This document shows, one piece after another, positions 54,061 to 62,946 of a stretch of 64,000 nucleotides of DNA. Every line of letters starts with the position of its first letter. Within the stretch, counting starts at the first letter, position 1. The notes under the pieces were generated by a model. It was not told the origin of the DNA. It saw only the letters and a program-made list of their open reading frames with translations, and did not search any database. The translations under genes and the position numbers were made by a program. The stretch covers positions 1,054,001-1,118,000 of the forward strand of contig NZ_CM004509.1 of assembly GCF_001693435.1 (NCBI RefSeq), written 5' to 3'. This DNA is from Gilliamella sp. wkB7 (GTDB taxonomy: Bacteria; Pseudomonadota; Gammaproteobacteria; Enterobacterales; Orbaceae).

Positions 54061-54627
54061 ATGGCATCTTTTAGTACAAATGAGTTTAAAGCTGGTCTTA
54101 AAATAATGCAAGATGGCGAGCCTTGTGTAATTGTTGAAAATGAATTTTATAAGCCTGGCAAAGGACAAGCAATTAACCGAGTAAAAATTAAAAAACTACT
54201 TTCAGGCAAAACAGTTGATAAAACTTTTAAGTCAGGTGAATCAGTTGAAGCCGCTGATGTTGTTGATATGAATTTAACATATTTATACACTGATGGTGAA
54301 TTCTGGCATTTTATGAATAATGATACTTTTGAACAACTATCTGCCGATGCTAAAGCCGTTGGTGATAATGCAAAATGGTTAGTTGATCAAGCTGAATGTA
54401 TCTTAACATTGTGGAATGGTCAACCTATCGCTGTTACACCTCCAAATTTTGTTGAACTAGAAGTTATTGAAACCGATCCGGGCTTAAAAGGTGATACAGC
54501 AGGAACAGGCGGAAAACCAGCAACTTTATCAACAGGTGCGGTTGTTCGTGTACCATTATTCGTGCAAATTGGTGAAGTGCTTAAAGTGGATACTCGTTCA
54601 GGTGAATATGTATCACGTGTTAAATAA
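54061..54627 (+). CDS. efp: Elongation factor P
   Basis: EF-P relieves ribosome stalling at polyproline. From the ATG at 54061 (GGAG 5 bases upstream) the product is 188 residues, the E. coli length, and begins [16 protein letters not shown]. The modified lysine is at position 34 in FYKPGKGQA, which fits beta-lysylation by the neighbouring EpmB. An in-frame ATG at 54043 would add six residues and lacks a ribosome site. A strong terminator follows. Confidence 0.98.
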   Translation: MASFSTNEFKAGLKIMQDGEPCVIVENEFYKPGKGQAINRVKIKKLLSGKTVDKTFKSGESVEAADVVDMNLTYLYTDGEFWHFMNNDTFEQLSADAKAVGDNAKWLVDQAECILTLWNGQPIAVTPPNFVELEVIETDPGLKGDTAGTGGKPATLSTGAVVRVPLFVQIGEVLKVDTRSGEYVSRVK

Positions 54628-54660
54628 TTATGGACGTTTTATACCTATATATTATTAAAC

Positions 54661-54690
54661 AAAAAAAGAGGTTACATTAACCTCTTTTTT
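54661..54690 (+). terminator. Bidirectional terminator between efp and trmL
   Basis: AAAAAAGAGGTTA pairs with TAACCTCTTTTTT around a 3-base loop (54662-54690), with T-runs on both strands. It lies 34 bases after efp and about 100 bases after the trmL end on the other strand. Confidence 0.92.
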
Positions 54691-54792
54691 GTTTTAATTA
54701 GTTTTCAAATGGCATATATTTAATTCAATGATAACAGATTCAACATTTATATTAATTATATTAATCGTGATAACTTAATTGTTAATAATGAA

Positions 54793-55287
54793 TTAATTAA
54801 ATTGTTTTGCACCAAAATAATTTAATTGGCGCCATGATTCATAAACTACAACCGCAACAGAGTTAGATAAATTCATACTTCGACTATTAGCTAACATAGG
54901 AATACGAATCTTTTTATCTTGTGGTAATGCATCAAGAACTGATGCTGGTAAACCTCTAGTTTCGGGGCCAAACATCAAAAAATCATTATACTTAAAATTC
55001 GCTTCACTATGAGATTTTTGACCTTTAGTCGTTAATGCATAAACTTGCGTAATTAGGTCAAGTTGGTTTACCTCTAAAAAATGAGTAAGATTTTTATAAC
55101 GCGTTACGTTGACAAATTCTTGATAATCAAGACCTGCTCTTCTCAGCTTTTTATCATCCCAAAAGAATCCCATTGGTTCTATAATATGCAAATTAAAACC
55201 TGTATTAGCACAAAGACGGATAATGTTACCTGTATTAGCTGGAATTTCTGGCTCAAATAAAACGATATTTAAGGCAATATTTGACAC
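54793..55287 (-). CDS. trmL: tRNA (cytidine/uridine-2'-O-)-methyltransferase TrmL
   Basis: TrmL methylates the 2'-OH of the wobble base 34 in tRNA-Leu isoacceptors. The 164 residues are a minimal SPOUT domain: [24 protein letters not shown] near the start, the [21 protein letters not shown] segment, and the C-terminal knot with FGPETRGLP and [12 protein letters not shown]. The start is GTG, a few residues earlier than the E. coli start. It is 13 bases after cpxA on the same strand, so it may be read with cpxRA. Confidence 0.95.
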   Translation of the reverse strand: MSNIALNIVLFEPEIPANTGNIIRLCANTGFNLHIIEPMGFFWDDKKLRRAGLDYQEFVNVTRYKNLTHFLEVNQLDLITQVYALTTKGQKSHSEANFKYNDFLMFGPETRGLPASVLDALPQDKKIRIPMLANSRSMNLSNSVAVVVYESWRQLNYFGAKQFN

Positions 55288-55300
55288 AATACTTTCTCTT

Positions 55301-56686
55301 CTATTGTTTATATTTCTGAATTGGTAATACTATCACAATTCTAAGTCCACCAAGATGACTTTTCTCTGCTTTAACATTGCCATGATCTCGCATGATAGCA
55401 TTAGCAACAATAGCCAGCCCTAAACCTGTTCCTCCGGATTGACGATCTCGCGCTTCACTAGTACGATAAAATGGTCTAAAGATTTGCTCAAGCTCCTTGT
55501 CAGCGACACCAATCCCATCATCGTCAATACTAATTATTATCTGATTTTGCTGCGCAATAAAGTTAACAACGATTTTATGATTAGAATAACGGAATGCATT
55601 ACGTATAACATTTTCAAGAGCACTACATAAAGCCATAGGATAACATAAAATAGTATGACTAGTTGGAGGATTAGTCACTAAAAACTTTTTCCCTATTTGT
55701 TCTGCTTCAAATGTCGCATTATCAAGTACTTGTTTAAATAGTAAACTAATTTTCTTAAATTGACGAATTTCATTATTATCATATTGTTGTCTTGCTAATA
55801 ACAATAAATCACCAATCATAGAATCAAGCTTTAATGCTTCATTATTGATCCTTATAACTTCATTACTTTCACCTTGTTTATGTCGTAATAAAGAAGTTGC
55901 AAGTTGTAAACGTGTTAAAGGAGTACGTAGTTCATGAGAAATATCAGAAAATAGGCGTTGTTGTACTTCTTGCATTCGCTTAAGTTCTCTTAACATATGG
56001 TTAAAGCTAGCGCCTGTTGCTTTATATTCAGTAGAACCTATTTTTTCTAGCTCTGGCCACTCTTGTAAATTACCTTTAGCAACTTGATCTGCTGCTTTTT
56101 TTAATCTTCGTGCAGGTTTAGCAATACTCCATGACAACCATAATAAAAAAGGGGAACTGATTAACATCATTAGTGTTAATAACAATAGAGGATGATCAAA
56201 AAGTAAATTAACAAATTGAGATTGAACATCGGATGCTGGTTGTAAAACGTATAATTGATATGGTTCATCAGCATAATGAACCAGAAATGGTCCTATAATC
56301 TCTTGAGAATCATAAATTTTTTTAGCTGGATCTGAAATATTATGTGATATTTCGCTAAAGTTTTTAACTAAATCAATATTCTTGGTATCTGCAGTAATGT
56401 ATTGCCCACTTGGAGTTACAATAAATAAAAATTGACCAGATTTTTGGTAAGTATCCATTACAACAATAAAACGCATCCACCATCGAAAGCTATCTTTAGG
56501 TACATTAGATAGATCTTTTTCTATTTGTTTAGCTAATTCATTGCCTGTTTCACGCTCTTTATTTGCAATGTAAGTTAAGTTTCTAGAATCTAAATTTGGT
56601 AATAAAATGATTAATGCCAAAAAAAAGGCTATCGTTAGAAGGAAGATAGTGAAAATTCGAACAGTTAAACGATCAAAAATCCACAT
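55301..56686 (-). CDS. cpxA: Envelope-stress sensor kinase CpxA
   Basis: CpxA senses misfolded envelope proteins and phosphorylates CpxR. The 461 residues (E. coli 457) have a first membrane segment at 10-30 and a periplasmic PAS-like domain to about 163. A second membrane segment at 165-188 and a HAMP domain follow ([14 protein letters not shown]). The phospho-histidine is H251 in [15 protein letters not shown] HATPase domain with [17 protein letters not shown] and GGTGLGLAI ends the protein. It is 35 bases after cpxR. No cpxP gene is seen in the neighbourhood. Confidence 0.96.
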   Translation of the reverse strand: MWIFDRLTVRIFTIFLLTIAFFLALIILLPNLDSRNLTYIANKERETGNELAKQIEKDLSNVPKDSFRWWMRFIVVMDTYQKSGQFLFIVTPSGQYITADTKNIDLVKNFSEISHNISDPAKKIYDSQEIIGPFLVHYADEPYQLYVLQPASDVQSQFVNLLFDHPLLLLTLMMLISSPFLLWLSWSIAKPARRLKKAADQVAKGNLQEWPELEKIGSTEYKATGASFNHMLRELKRMQEVQQRLFSDISHELRTPLTRLQLATSLLRHKQGESNEVIRINNEALKLDSMIGDLLLLARQQYDNNEIRQFKKISLLFKQVLDNATFEAEQIGKKFLVTNPPTSHTILCYPMALCSALENVIRNAFRYSNHKIVVNFIAQQNQIIISIDDDGIGVADKELEQIFRPFYRTSEARDRQSGGTGLGLAIVANAIMRDHGNVKAEKSHLGGLRIVIVLPIQKYKQ

Positions 56687-56721
56687 ATCATCACACCTAA
56701 TTTAAAACTATATTGATGTTG

Positions 56722-57432
56722 TTATACATCATTACTGCTATCAATAACAAATAAATATCCTTTAGAACGTAAGGTTTTAATCCACGGTAAACCATCACTA
56801 CGAGGAGGAAGTTTTTTTCTTAAATTAGATACATGTACATCAATTGAGCGAGCAAGTGGAATAAATTCCTTACCTAAAACTGTTTCGCTTAACGTATCTC
56901 TAGATATGATTTTACCACCATTTTCGAGAAATTTAAGTAATACTTGAAATTCCGTACCAGTTAATTCTATATATTTACTATCATAATAAACTGACTGCTG
57001 TTTTCGATTTAATACCAACTTATCAACTGTATACTGTTGAGGAAGATCATCTGTTTCATTAACTAAATTATCCCAGCGCGTTCTACGTAATAGTGCGTTG
57101 ATTCTAGCTATAAGTTCTCTATCGTTGAAAGGTTTTAGAATATAATCATCAGCACCAAGTTCAAGTCCAATAATTTTATCATATTCATTATCTTTAGCCG
57201 TTAAAAAAATAACAGGGACAGTAAATTTGCTTCTAAGCTGAGATAATACATTTAATCCATTCATTTCAGGCATCATTATATCGAGCAGAATCAAATCAAA
57301 TGACATATCAAACTTTTCTAAAGCTTGCACACCATTATTCGCCGTTTCAACTTCAAATCCTTCTAGTTCAAGAAGCTCGGATAACAACGAGGCGATTTCT
57401 GGATCATCATCCACTACAAGTAATTTGTTCAT
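56722..57432 (-). CDS. cpxR: Envelope-stress response regulator CpxR
   Basis: An OmpR-type response regulator of 236 residues. The receiver domain carries the acidic pocket VDDD at 7-10, the phospho-aspartate at 51 in LLDIMMPEMNG, and a switch lysine in KPFNDRE. A winged-helix domain follows with ELTGTEFQVLL and IDVHVSNLRKKLP. The ATG at 57432 aligns with the E. coli start and has GAGG six bases upstream; an ATG 21 bases earlier is less likely. It is the first gene of cpxRA-trmL. Confidence 0.96.
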   Translation of the reverse strand: MNKLLVVDDDPEIASLLSELLELEGFEVETANNGVQALEKFDMSFDLILLDIMMPEMNGLNVLSQLRSKFTVPVIFLTAKDNEYDKIIGLELGADDYILKPFNDRELIARINALLRRTRWDNLVNETDDLPQQYTVDKLVLNRKQQSVYYDSKYIELTGTEFQVLLKFLENGGKIISRDTLSETVLGKEFIPLARSIDVHVSNLRKKLPPRSDGLPWIKTLRSKGYLFVIDSSNDV

Positions 57433-57563
57433 TACAATCCTCTGTTTACTCATATATCATATTTATTTTTATCGAATTACATCAAGATTTCACACTTTGC
57501 CAAGTTATTATATATGCAAAAAATACTATCAATACTAACAATATAGTAAATAATTGTTAAGTT

Positions 57564-59015
57564 CTACAATTTTAATACTTTAACATTAGTAAAACCTTGA
57601 TCAATAAGATAAAGTGCTTGTAATTTACTCATCACTCCACGGTTGCAATAAAGCAAATACTGCTTACTTTGATCCAAATCACTAAATTGAGAAGCTAATT
57701 TATAAAAAGGAATTAATTTAATTTCAACATTATCGTCTAATATTAAAGGATCATCCTCTTGTTCATCTGAAGGGCGAATATCAATAATAATATGATCATT
57801 ATTAAGAGTAGATACAGTTTCAACCTGTTGAATTGTTGTGTCTGATTGTTTAGCTATTTCACGAATATCAATGTTTTCTGCATCTTCTATAGCTTTATTA
57901 AGTATTGAAAAATCAAAATTCAACTCTTCTGCTTCAATTTTCTCTTTAATGGCTTTGACTGTAGGGCTTTTAGAGATTACACCACAAAATTCAGGCATGG
58001 TTTTAGCAATATCTTCGGTGCCAATTTGTCTAGCAAGATTGATAATGGTTTCTTTATCGTGAGTGATTAGTGGACGTAAAATCAATGTATCACTAACATT
58101 ATCAATTAAGCGTAAATTAGTTAATGTTTGACTTGATACTTGACCAAGAGCTTCACCAGTCACAAGAGCTTGCACATTATAACGCTGAGCTATTTTAGAT
58201 GCGGCACGGATCATCATTCTTTTTAAGATTACACCCATTTGTCCATCATCAATTTTTTCCAAAATCTCACCAACAACATCTGAAAAATTGATAGCAATAA
58301 AACGTACTTTATGTGAACTTCCAAAACGTTCCCATAAATAGTGAGCCATCTGTTTTACACCAATTTCGTGAGTTTTTCCGCCAAGATTAAAAAAGCAATA
58401 ATGAACTCGACTACCTCGTCGCATCAACATATAACTTGATACACCTGAGTCAAATCCACCAGAAATAAGTGAGATAACATCTTCTTGAGTACCAGTCGGA
58501 AAACCACCAATACCATCATGTCGACCTTTAACAAGTAATAACTTATCATTGTCAATTTCTAAATTAACCGTAACCTCAGGGCGTGTTAGCTTTACCTTAG
58601 CTGAAGGCACATATTTATTAAGTCCACCACCAACGTAACGTTCAACATCAATTGAAGTAAAGTCATGCTTTCCTCTGCGTTTAACCCTAACACAAAAAGT
58701 TTTATTTTCAATTAATGGGGCATAGTAATTTAAAGCTTTTTCAAAAATATCATGCATATCGACATAAGTTAGTTCATCGACAGCCAGAATGTGATGAATA
58801 CCGGGTATTCGGGTTAGTAGTTCTAGAATCAAGGTTTCACTATTTGCTATTTTTGGACGAACTTCAATAAAATCCCAATGACGAATAACAGCAACATCTT
58901 CTATATGATGTTTTAATATATTACGAATATTGCTAGTTAATATTTTGATAAAACGTAAACGGACGGAATCACTTTTAATCGTGATTTCAGGAAAGAGTTT
59001 AACAATAAATTTCAT
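57564..59015 (-). CDS. thiI: tRNA 4-thiouridine synthase ThiI
   Basis: ThiI makes 4-thiouridine at tRNA position 8 and supplies sulfur for the thiamine thiazole. The 483 residues (E. coli 482) have a ferredoxin-like/THUMP N-terminus, the PP-loop SGGFDSGV at 185-192, and a C-terminal rhodanese domain with its persulfide cysteine at 457 in [10 protein letters not shown]. Presence of the rhodanese domain marks the full-length enterobacterial type. It is a single gene upstream of cpxR on the same strand, 131 bases apart. Confidence 0.96.
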   Translation of the reverse strand: MKFIVKLFPEITIKSDSVRLRFIKILTSNIRNILKHHIEDVAVIRHWDFIEVRPKIANSETLILELLTRIPGIHHILAVDELTYVDMHDIFEKALNYYAPLIENKTFCVRVKRRGKHDFTSIDVERYVGGGLNKYVPSAKVKLTRPEVTVNLEIDNDKLLLVKGRHDGIGGFPTGTQEDVISLISGGFDSGVSSYMLMRRGSRVHYCFFNLGGKTHEIGVKQMAHYLWERFGSSHKVRFIAINFSDVVGEILEKIDDGQMGVILKRMMIRAASKIAQRYNVQALVTGEALGQVSSQTLTNLRLIDNVSDTLILRPLITHDKETIINLARQIGTEDIAKTMPEFCGVISKSPTVKAIKEKIEAEELNFDFSILNKAIEDAENIDIREIAKQSDTTIQQVETVSTLNNDHIIIDIRPSDEQEDDPLILDDNVEIKLIPFYKLASQFSDLDQSKQYLLYCNRGVMSKLQALYLIDQGFTNVKVLKL

Positions 59016-59440
59016 AAAACTAAGGTGTGATCTAAATAAAAATAGTGATCATTATACTGTTTTTCTAAAAAAACATACAATTTAATCCAACAAATATTGA
59101 ATCTAAAATGGATTATAAAAACAATTTGCTAAATCAATTCCTTTGAACATGTTAATTTAAAATGATATTTATTATTGTAACTTGATCATAAATAGTGTAA
59201 TAAAGTTCTATTTCGTATCTAAAAATAAAGAATTTCTATAAATCAACTATCCTACCGAGTAAAAACAATAAACGAATATAATTTTTTTGTATAAAAATTA
59301 ATATTGATAATAGTTTTAAAGCGTCAAAACCCAAATTATGCCAACAATACCTTAAATTTTACTTGCTTGTTGGTCTGTCTTTCGTTAATATTTCGCTTCA
59401 ATAAATTCTGTTGTATAAAACATAAAATTGACAGGTTGAA
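59016..59440. other. 425-base gene-free stretch before secG
   Basis: The sequence between the thiI start and secG is AT-rich. The only clear element is the secG promoter at 59363-59391. I saw no open frame, repeat or structured RNA. Confidence 0.55.
59363..59391 (+). promoter_or_regulatory. Likely secG-leu tRNA promoter
   Basis: TTGCTT (59363-59368), exactly 17 bases, TAATAT (59386-59391), about 50 bases before the secG ATG. Confidence 0.55.
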
Positions 59441-59815
59441 ATGTACGGACTTTTAATTATAAGTTATTTGATCATTGCACTAGCAATAATCGTATTAGTT
59501 TTAATTCAACGAGGAAAAGGCGCCGATATGGGGTCTTCTTTTGGTGCGGGTGCGTCAGCAACTTTATTTGGTTCATCAGGAAGTGGAAACTTTTTGACTC
59601 GCACAACAACTTTATTAGGTATATTATTTTTTGTGATAAGTATTATTTTATCTAATTTAGGTAGTCGCGCTCACATCACCTCAACTGGTGAATTTGATAA
59701 TCTCGAAGATACTGCTCCGGTAACAACTCAGCAAAGCGAGAGTGGCATTACTCCGACAGCAGATCCCGTTGTTCAACCTGAACAAATAAATCCAACATCA
59801 GATATTCCTGAATAA
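59441..59815 (+). CDS. secG: Protein translocase subunit SecG
   Basis: SecG is the small auxiliary subunit of the SecYEG channel. The 124 residues have two membrane segments (about 3-23 and 52-72) joined by the conserved cytoplasmic loop LIQRGKGADMGSSFGAG and GSSGSGNFL, and a hydrophilic Thr/Pro/Gln-rich tail. It is slightly longer than E. coli SecG (110). tRNA-Leu(GAG) follows 8 bases after the stop, the same secG-leuU arrangement as in E. coli, so both are probably one transcript. Confidence 0.95.
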   Translation: MYGLLIISYLIIALAIIVLVLIQRGKGADMGSSFGAGASATLFGSSGSGNFLTRTTTLLGILFFVISIILSNLGSRAHITSTGEFDNLEDTAPVTTQQSESGITPTADPVVQPEQINPTSDIPE

Positions 59816-59822
59816 AAACGGC

Positions 59823-59908
59823 GCCGTGGTGGTGAAATTGGTAGACACGCTATCTTGAGGGGGTAGTGCTCTAAGGGCATGCGGGTTCAAGTCCCGCCCA
59901 CGGCACCA
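59823..59908 (+). tRNA. leuU: tRNA-Leu (anticodon GAG)
   Basis: An 86-base type II tRNA with encoded CCA. Acceptor arms GCCGTGG (59823-59829) and CCACGGC (59898-59904) pair fully. The anticodon stem CTATC/GGTAG holds the loop TTGAGGG, so the anticodon is GAG. The variable arm is long, as in Leu. The T loop is GTTCAAGTC. It lies right after secG. Its 3' end is repeated 1.72 kb downstream (61607-61659), which marks it as an integration target. Confidence 0.97.
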
Positions 59909-59939
59909 ATTCAATAATCAGTAACATTCTTTTAAACTC
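59886..59939 (+). repeat. Left copy of a 54-bp direct repeat (tRNA-Leu 3' end, attL-like)
   Basis: From TTCAAGTCCCGCCCACG in the tRNA T arm through the following 30 bases, this matches 61607-61659 with one missing G and two C-to-T changes. Looser similarity continues for roughly 80 more bases. The intact tRNA is on this side. Confidence 0.8.
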
Positions 59940-60035
59940 AACAAAGCACACCAAACCCAGTAATAACAAGTTTTAAAGGCTATTTTATTGCCCATTAAAT
60001 ATCAGTAAATTTGTAACAAGCCCGATAAAATTTAG

Positions 60036-60082
60036 TTGACGCATTTATTTAGCATGCTTATTATAAGTATACTTATTATAAG
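60036..60082 (+). promoter_or_regulatory. Promoter with two overlapping palindromic operators for the MarR operon
   Basis: A near-consensus promoter, TTGACG (60036-60041), 17 bases, TATTAT (60059-60064), lies just upstream of the SRPBCC-MarR pair. The 11-bp palindrome CTTATTATAAG occurs at 60057-60067, covering the -10 box, and again at 60072-60082, covering the start point. The two are 15 bases apart and together make a 26-bp near-palindrome. This is the geometry of a self-repressing MarR operator. Confidence 0.7.
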
Positions 60083-60111
60083 CATATTAATTAAATAAAT
60101 AAGGATTATAT

Positions 60112-60543
60112 ATGAAAAAAATTTCTATTTCTTTTGAAATTCCGACTGTGTCTATGCCTCATAAAATTTGGCCATATTTTGTTGACTTTTCATTAAGAAA
60201 ACTTTGGGAAACTGATCTTGAAGAATTTACGATAACAGGTGAAATAAAAAGTGGAGTTAATGGTTTATTTAAACTGGAAAACATGCCAGCCATGAAAGTT
60301 ATATTATCTACCGTATTGATTAATAGAGAATTTACTGAAAGATTTGATATTCCAGATATTGGGATTTTATTTTTTTCTCATCAAATAATCGAATATTCAG
60401 ATAATAATTATGCGATAAAAGCTGTAATTGAATTAGAACCGAAAGTAGAATTATCAAATAAAGTTTGTTATGATTTTATGAAGAATATTTCAAATGATAT
60501 TATAGATAAAGCATTTTTATTGAAAGATCTGGTAGAAAAATAA
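60112..60543 (+). CDS. SRPBCC-like small protein of unknown function
   Basis: A 143-residue soluble protein that starts MKKISISFEIPTVSMPHKIW and continues WPYFVDFSLRKLWETDLEEF, then TGEIKSGVNGLFKLE. The pattern of an initial strand, a helix with Trp/Tyr, and a long run of strands ending in an amphipathic C-terminal helix fits the SRPBCC (START/polyketide-cyclase-like) ligand-binding fold. The fold is inferred, not proven. It lies two bases before a MarR regulator in one operon, so it may bind or process the regulator's ligand. The promoter carries likely MarR operators. The operon is inside the tRNA-Leu-bracketed segment. Confidence 0.7.
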   Translation: MKKISISFEIPTVSMPHKIWPYFVDFSLRKLWETDLEEFTITGEIKSGVNGLFKLENMPAMKVILSTVLINREFTERFDIPDIGILFFSHQIIEYSDNNYAIKAVIELEPKVELSNKVCYDFMKNISNDIIDKAFLLKDLVEK

Positions 60544-60545
60544 GT

Positions 60546-60998
60546 ATGTCCAAAGACAATAGGTTTTCTTCTCAATTTAAGCATGATTCGTCAGAATCTA
60601 TAGGTTTTGTATTTATGAAAACCTATGCAACTTGGAATAGTTTAATAAAAAATAGTTTGAAACAGTATTCAATAACTCATCCGCAATTTATTATTCTTAC
60701 CACGTTGGCATATCTTTCAGAACATTTTGATGAAGTTACACAAGTAACTTTATCTCAACATGCTAATATTGATGTTGTTACAGTATCGCAAATTTTAGAT
60801 AATTTAGAAAAAAAAATATTAGTTAAAAGAATTACATCAGTAAAAGATAGTAGAGCTAAATCTATTCAATTAACAGATAATGGGTATATTATGGTAAATA
60901 AAACTACTCCATTAGTAGAAAAAATTGATAATCAATTCTTTTCTTGTTTGGGCGAAGATATAACCTATTTTCATAAAATGTTATTAAAACTGTCATGA
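60546..60998 (+). CDS. MarR-family transcriptional regulator
   Basis: A 150-residue winged-helix regulator. An N-terminal dimer helix (SIGFVFMKTYATWNSLIKNSLKQY) is followed by THPQFIILTTLAYL, the recognition part ITLSQHANIDVVTVSQILDNLEKK (here beginning VTLSQ), and the wing VKRITSVKDSRAKSIQLTDNG with the conserved DSRAK. It follows the SRPBCC-like gene by two bases. Two palindromes in the promoter make autorepression likely. The gene is very AT-rich, like the rest of the bracketed segment. Confidence 0.9.
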   Translation: MSKDNRFSSQFKHDSSESIGFVFMKTYATWNSLIKNSLKQYSITHPQFIILTTLAYLSEHFDEVTQVTLSQHANIDVVTVSQILDNLEKKILVKRITSVKDSRAKSIQLTDNGYIMVNKTTPLVEKIDNQFFSCLGEDITYFHKMLLKLS

Positions 60999-61529
60999 TA
61001 TTATAGAATAGATTAAACTTTAATAACTATCTATCATCACTAATCAATTAAAATATTATCTAATTAGTATTCCTTTCGTTGTATTATCATAACAGTTATA
61101 GAGTAGTAAATATCTACACTCAATAGCTAAAACACCGCCTTTACTCATTTCTGTGCAAAACCGCGAAATAAAAGTATTTTTTGGGCTTGTAATAATCAAA
61201 ATCATAAAAAATAAATAGCCCATTATTTAGCTAATCTAGTAATAAATTTTTACATCACTAAATTATGTACAGTAAAAATGTAGAGTCATGTAGGGTTAAA
61301 ATGTAGACCATACATATCACAAACCCTTATAAAATAAGGCTTACAAGAAATCATGTATAGTATGCATAGATTTTTATAAAATTTTATTTTAATGGGGGTA
61401 GTCAATTTTTTTAACACATAAATTTGGGTACTGTCTCTTTGACCAGATTTTTACATCCGCGAAAAATTAACTTTAAATCAAAAATAAGGGAGCATAAAAA
61501 ATACCCAATCTTAGGGGTCACTTTTCGTT

Positions 61530-61550
61530 TTAGGTATACGTTTAGGTATA
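61530..61550 (+). repeat. Two TTAGGTATA direct repeats, possible integrase arm sites
   Basis: TTAGGTATA at 61530-61538 and 61542-61550, 12 bases apart, 56 bases before the right tRNA-Leu repeat. Short direct repeats in this place near an att core are typical arm-type sites for tyrosine recombinases of tRNA-targeting islands. The integrase itself is missing. Confidence 0.45.
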
Positions 61551-61606
61551 TAAAGTAAATTTTAAATAGATAAAACACTTGTACTAAAAAGATTTAATAC
61601 ATGCTT

Positions 61607-61659
61607 TTCAAGTCCCGCCCACGCACCAATTCAATAATCAGTAATATTCTTTTAAATTC
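61607..61659 (+). repeat. Right copy of the tRNA-Leu 3' end (attR-like)
   Basis: TTCAAGTCCCGCCCACG then CACCAATTCAATAATCAGTAA match the left copy at 59886-59939 with one deleted G in the acceptor stem and two C-to-T changes. There is no 5' tRNA part here, so it is not a gene. The deletion shows that it has decayed. Confidence 0.8.
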
Positions 61660-62250
61660 TTTAAAACATATCAAAACTAACAAACACAATGCTTAAAGTC
61701 TAATTTATTATTCATTAAGCACCAGTAAGATACATTTACAACCAAATTTTTTAGATATATGAATAGTTATACAGATGCAATATAACTAAAAATCGTGTAA
61801 CTATGGTAGTATAACCATCTCGTTAATTAATATCCAAATCAAAACGTTATTTTGTCAACAAATAAAAATATATAATACTAAATTAATCATGTTATTAAAC
61901 ATAATATTATATTTTTTACTTAGCAATTCTCACTAATAAAACATAATATCTAAAAATTATTTTATTTAGAATAATTAATTTTTAGAATATAAACCACCAT
62001 TAGTAAATTTTTGAAATATGACCTACCCTTATTTTTAGATATAAATTGATGATACTATTTATAAAGGTTTATTTTTTTGTTTAAATCATAAGAAATCAAT
62101 TATTATTAAAAAAGCGAAAGAAAAATATAAAAAAGTATATATCACCTCTATTTTCGGCTATGCTATAAAAGTTCATTTAATAGTTTTTCTGTTAATCTTT
62201 ATTCTCTTTTTTCATCAAAATAATTACTAAACTCATCAATGGAATATATT

Positions 62251-62739
62251 ATGAAAAAATTAATATCAATATTATTGTTAAGTAGTTTATTTTGCAGTCA
62301 TAGTTATGCTAATGAAAACCAAAGTAGTTTTCAAAAACAACCTAAGTCACAAAATAATAACCAATACACAGAGTATAAAGCTCAGTTGGCTGATAATGTT
62401 TTTTTATCATTTTTTGTCGATAACCAAGAGCAAAAGGCAATACCAGTATTATTTAAAGATGGTAAAAAATATCAACCGTTGAGTGTTGAATTTTGTGTTA
62501 AAGATTCTGATGAATGTTGGCGACAATTCCTTTATCATAATTCACTTTCCAAAATTACCTTTAACTTTGATAAACCAGAAAATAAAAAAGATTTATTAGA
62601 ATGGAAAATAGACTATATTTATAACAATCAATTAGTTACTACTGATTTTATGCTTCCTCCGAAAACAGGGGCTTTACCAAATGGTGATGACGACTATGAT
62701 CCTTATATTCTTTGGCAATCTGACTTAAGTAATTTCTAA
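62251..62739 (+). CDS. Small exported protein of unknown function
   Basis: A 162-residue secreted or periplasmic protein. The ATG at 62251 has GGAA seven bases upstream; an ATG 12 bases earlier is in frame but unsupported. The signal peptide MKKLISILLLSSLFCSHSYA ends in SYA, a signal peptidase I site, before NENQ. The mature part is Gln/Asn-rich at first, then alternates strands, with two cysteines in EFCVKDSDECW that may form a disulfide and an acidic tail (DDDYDPY). I do not recognise the family. It stands alone next to the relic region. Confidence 0.75.
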   Translation: MKKLISILLLSSLFCSHSYANENQSSFQKQPKSQNNNQYTEYKAQLADNVFLSFFVDNQEQKAIPVLFKDGKKYQPLSVEFCVKDSDECWRQFLYHNSLSKITFNFDKPENKKDLLEWKIDYIYNNQLVTTDFMLPPKTGALPNGDDDYDPYILWQSDLSNF

Positions 62740-62769
62740 AATTACCTTATGACTCTTGAATAAGATAAA

Positions 62770-62832
62770 TAAGTTAATATAATTGAGATAATGACTGAGT
62801 TCTAAGCAGATTTTATCAATTATATTAACTTA
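62770..62832. repeat. 17-bp perfect inverted repeat between convergent genes
   Basis: TAAGTTAATATAATTGA (62770-62786) and TCAATTATATTAACTTA (62816-62832) are perfect complements around 29 bases. It lies between the exported protein and the merR gene, which converge on it. Stem composition is nearly all A and T, unlike an ordinary terminator. It may end both transcripts or be a small inserted element. Confidence 0.5.
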
Positions 62833-62946
62833 TACCTTTTGAAATAACTAAAAATTATTTATTTTTAACCAGTTATACTTAAAAATGCAATATAAAAGAT
62901 CTCGCCTCTTTTTAGTTATAAATTTTATCAAAAATAACTTATTTTT

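Larger units (their letters stand above)
60999..62250. other. 1.25-kb gene-free relic region
   Basis: No convincing frame in 1252 bases, which is unusual in this otherwise compact window. It contains three ATGTAG repeats at 61278, 61288 and 61301, and a TTGGGTA/TACCCAA pair at 61424 and 61502. Two TTAGGTATA repeats (61530, 61542) and the right copy of the tRNA-Leu end (61607-61659) follow, then about 590 AT-rich bases. It reads as the decayed remains of an integrated element. Confidence 0.6.

Noticed and set aside
61270..61310. CRISPR-like repeats (ATGTAG three times)
   Set aside because: Six-base repeats at unequal spacing in AT-rich DNA, with no spacer-repeat structure and no cas genes.
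59909..61606. Prophage or full genomic island
   Set aside because: The bracketed segment is only 1.7 kb, with no integrase, structural, replication or transfer genes; at most it is a relic.
61607..61659. A second tRNA-Leu gene
   Set aside because: Only the 3' part is present. The acceptor stem lacks a G, the T-stem has lost its GGG, and there is no 5' half, so it is an att-like repeat.
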